14,918 nucleotides of DNA from Methylococcaceae bacterium (GTDB lineage Bacteria > Pseudomonadota > Gammaproteobacteria > Methylococcales > Methylomonadaceae). The stretch covers positions 1 to 14,918 of the forward strand of contig JAUYMX010000087.1 in the NCBI GenBank assembly GCA_030699345.1. Direction: 5' to 3'. The notes under the pieces are model-generated. The model ran no database searches, was not told the DNA's origin, and saw nothing but the letters and a program-made list of their open reading frames with translations. Positions 13,472 through 14,918 of the stretch are shown here, in pieces (the first letter of the stretch is position 1; every line of letters begins with the position of its first letter). The translations under genes and the position numbers were made by a program.

Positions 13472-14918
13472 GTGAAAAACTCCATTCCTCATTATCTGGT
13501 CGGCATTGATCTGGGTACAACACACACTGTTGTTGCCTATATAAACGCAGAGCAGAACAATCAAGATATTCAATTATTTCAAATCGAGCAATTGATTGCG
13601 CCAGGGCAGGTAGCGGCAAGACCTTTGCTGCCATCAGTGCGTTACCACTCTGCTGAAGGCGAGTTATCTGACGTTGATGCAAGCTTTCCAAATGGGCCGC
13701 ATAATTCAAAGCAGACTTCTGTCATCGGTGAAGCTGCACGCCTTTTAGGCGCGAAAAGTAAAGGTCGATTAGTGACTAGCGCCAAGAGCTGGCTTTCACA
13801 TCCTTCAGTTGATCATGCAGCAGATATTTTGCCGTGGGGAGCGGGTGATGATGTCGATAAAGTTTCACCTATTGATGCCAGTGCCAGTTACCTTGCGCAT
13901 ATCCGCACAGTTTGGGGGCATAAGTTTCCAGATGCGCCGTTAGAGCAACAAGATATTGTGTTGACGGTACCGGCTTCATTTGATGAGGCGGCACGTTCTT
14001 TGACTTTAGAAGCTGCACGAATTGCCGGTCTTAATAATGTCAGGCTACTGGAAGAGCCACAGGCCGTTTGCTATGACTGGTTACGACGCCATGCGGGTAA
14101 TATCAAGCAGGCTCTAGCTGATGTACATCTATTGTTGGTCTGTGATGTCGGTGGCGGCACTACCGATTTAACACTGATTAAGGTGGAGCAGGGTGGTTCA
14201 GAGCCCAAGCTAACCCGTATCGGTGTTGGCGATCATCTTATGTTGGGTGGCGATAATATCGATTTGGCACTGGCTCATGTTGCAGAAAATCGCTTAACAA
14301 ATGACGAAAAACGTTTATCTGCCGCCGAGTTTGCGCAGCTTATTGAACAATGCCGAACCGCTAAAGAACGGTTGCTGGCTGATGATGCTCCCGAACAATA
14401 TAGCGTCACCTTATTAGGTGGGGGAGCAAAGCTGATTGGTGGCTCACGCTCTATTGCTTTAAGCAAAGATGATGTCAGGGCAATTGCACTGGATGGTTTT
14501 TTTCCATTGTCGGGACTGAATGAGTTACCAGATAGAAAGCGCAGTGGTGTGGTCGAATTTGGCTTGCCCTATGCCGCCGAACCGGCTGTCAGTAAACATA
14601 TTGGCGCATTTTTGCAGTTGCATGCTGGCGCTTGTCGCGAAGCGTTAGCAGGAAAGTCTGAGGTACCCGATGCTTTATTACTAAACGGAGGCGTATTTCG
14701 CAGTCAGTCGATTACCAAGCGAGTAGTTGACCTGGTTAGCGCTTGGCGCTCCAGTCCGCCGGTGTTACTAGAGAACGATCATCCTGAATTGGCCGTTGCG
14801 TTTGGTGCGGTGAGCTATGCCGTGGCCAGGCGCGACCAAAAGTTAAAGATTGGTGGTGGCTCTGCACGCAGTTATTTTTTGCTGATTGATACCAGTGATG
14901 CAAGTGGGCAACAGGGTG
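13472..14918 (+). CDS. divergent Hsp70-family (DnaK-like) protein, partial at the right edge
   Basis: An open frame of 482 codons runs from GTG 13472 off the window end. It has the Hsp70/actin-type ATPase motifs: phosphate-1 VGIDLGTTHTVVAY (from residue 10), phosphate-2 CDVGGGTTDLTLI (from 224) and the adenosine-region motif LLNGGVFRS (404-412). IVLTVPASFDEAAR and LLEEPQAVCYDW are also Hsp70-like. It is not ordinary DnaK: there is a longer segment after phosphate-1 (about residues 35-80), VGGGTTD replaces DLGGGTFD, and LLNGGVFRS replaces the usual VGG-type motif. It belongs to one of the uncharacterised Hsp70-like groups; client and partners are unknown. GTG 13472 places phosphate-1 at the usual distance and no in-frame ATG exists just upstream, but no good ribosome site is visible. 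The substrate-binding part lies outside the window. Confidence 0.85.
   Translation, partial: MKNSIPHYLVGIDLGTTHTVVAYINAEQNNQDIQLFQIEQLIAPGQVAARPLLPSVRYHSAEGELSDVDASFPNGPHNSKQTSVIGEAARLLGAKSKGRLVTSAKSWLSHPSVDHAADILPWGAGDDVDKVSPIDASASYLAHIRTVWGHKFPDAPLEQQDIVLTVPASFDEAARSLTLEAARIAGLNNVRLLEEPQAVCYDWLRRHAGNIKQALADVHLLLVCDVGGGTTDLTLIKVEQGGSEPKLTRIGVGDHLMLGGDNIDLALAHVAENRLTNDEKRLSAAEFAQLIEQCRTAKERLLADDAPEQYSVTLLGGGAKLIGGSRSIALSKDDVRAIALDGFFPLSGLNELPDRKRSGVVEFGLPYAAEPAVSKHIGAFLQLHAGACREALAGKSEVPDALLLNGGVFRSQSITKRVVDLVSAWRSSPPVLLENDHPELAVAFGAVSYAVARRDQKLKIGGGSARSYFLLIDTSDASGQQG

Noticed and set aside
1..14918. CRISPR array, phage, transposase, toxin-antitoxin or restriction genes
   Set aside because: No regularly spaced direct repeats and no such gene signatures were seen in any readable frame.

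Overview
The window is a stretch of bacterial chromosome that reads as gammaproteobacterial. The evidence is an NqrA, convergent infA and clpS-clpA as in enterobacteria, a nudJ-mnmA-purB cluster, and PPK1, PurB and MnmA proteins close to the E. coli forms. The moderately AT-rich composition and the mix of Na+-NQR, an NdvB-type glucan synthase and an unusual Hsp70 would suit the Methylococcales, but that rank is a guess. Most genes are housekeeping. I see no prophage, transposon, CRISPR array, tRNA or rRNA.

Layout. (1) 1-1335, minus strand: nqrA, lacking only its last few codons at the left edge. (2) 1336-1796: a divergent intergenic region holding an nqr leader with two crossing complementary stems (a possible pseudoknot), a 22-nt palindrome and a short coding-like remnant. 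(3) 1797-4408, plus: ppk1 followed 2 nt later by a peptide deformylase gene. (4) 4510-4728, plus: infA with its own promoter, convergent with clpA. (5) 4764-7364, minus: clpS-clpA. clpA is intact, but clpS has an in-frame TAA at codon 58 with the rest of the protein still readable behind it. (6) 7572-10519, plus: nudJ, mnmA and purB, without the hflD gene that lies between mnmA and purB in E. coli. (7) 10704-13342, plus: a membrane protein joining a GH17 domain to a GT2 glucosyltransferase (NdvB-like, periplasmic beta-1,3-glucan synthesis), split by a one-base frameshift at about 11219. (8) 13472-end, plus: the N-terminal 482 residues of a divergent Hsp70-family protein.

How the genes fit together. 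ClpS is the adaptor that delivers N-degron proteins to ClpA, so its loss would remove that branch while leaving ClpAP itself. The NdvB-like protein would polymerise glucan at the inner membrane and remodel it in the periplasm. MnmA, PurB, Def and IF-1 serve tRNA modification, purine synthesis and translation.

The most notable points are the two gene lesions (clpS nonsense, GH17-GT2 frameshift), the candidate structured RNA ahead of nqrA, and the divergent Hsp70. Two disablements within 4 kb may be real decay or uncorrected sequence errors; raw reads would decide. I did not find a clearly novel multi-gene system.
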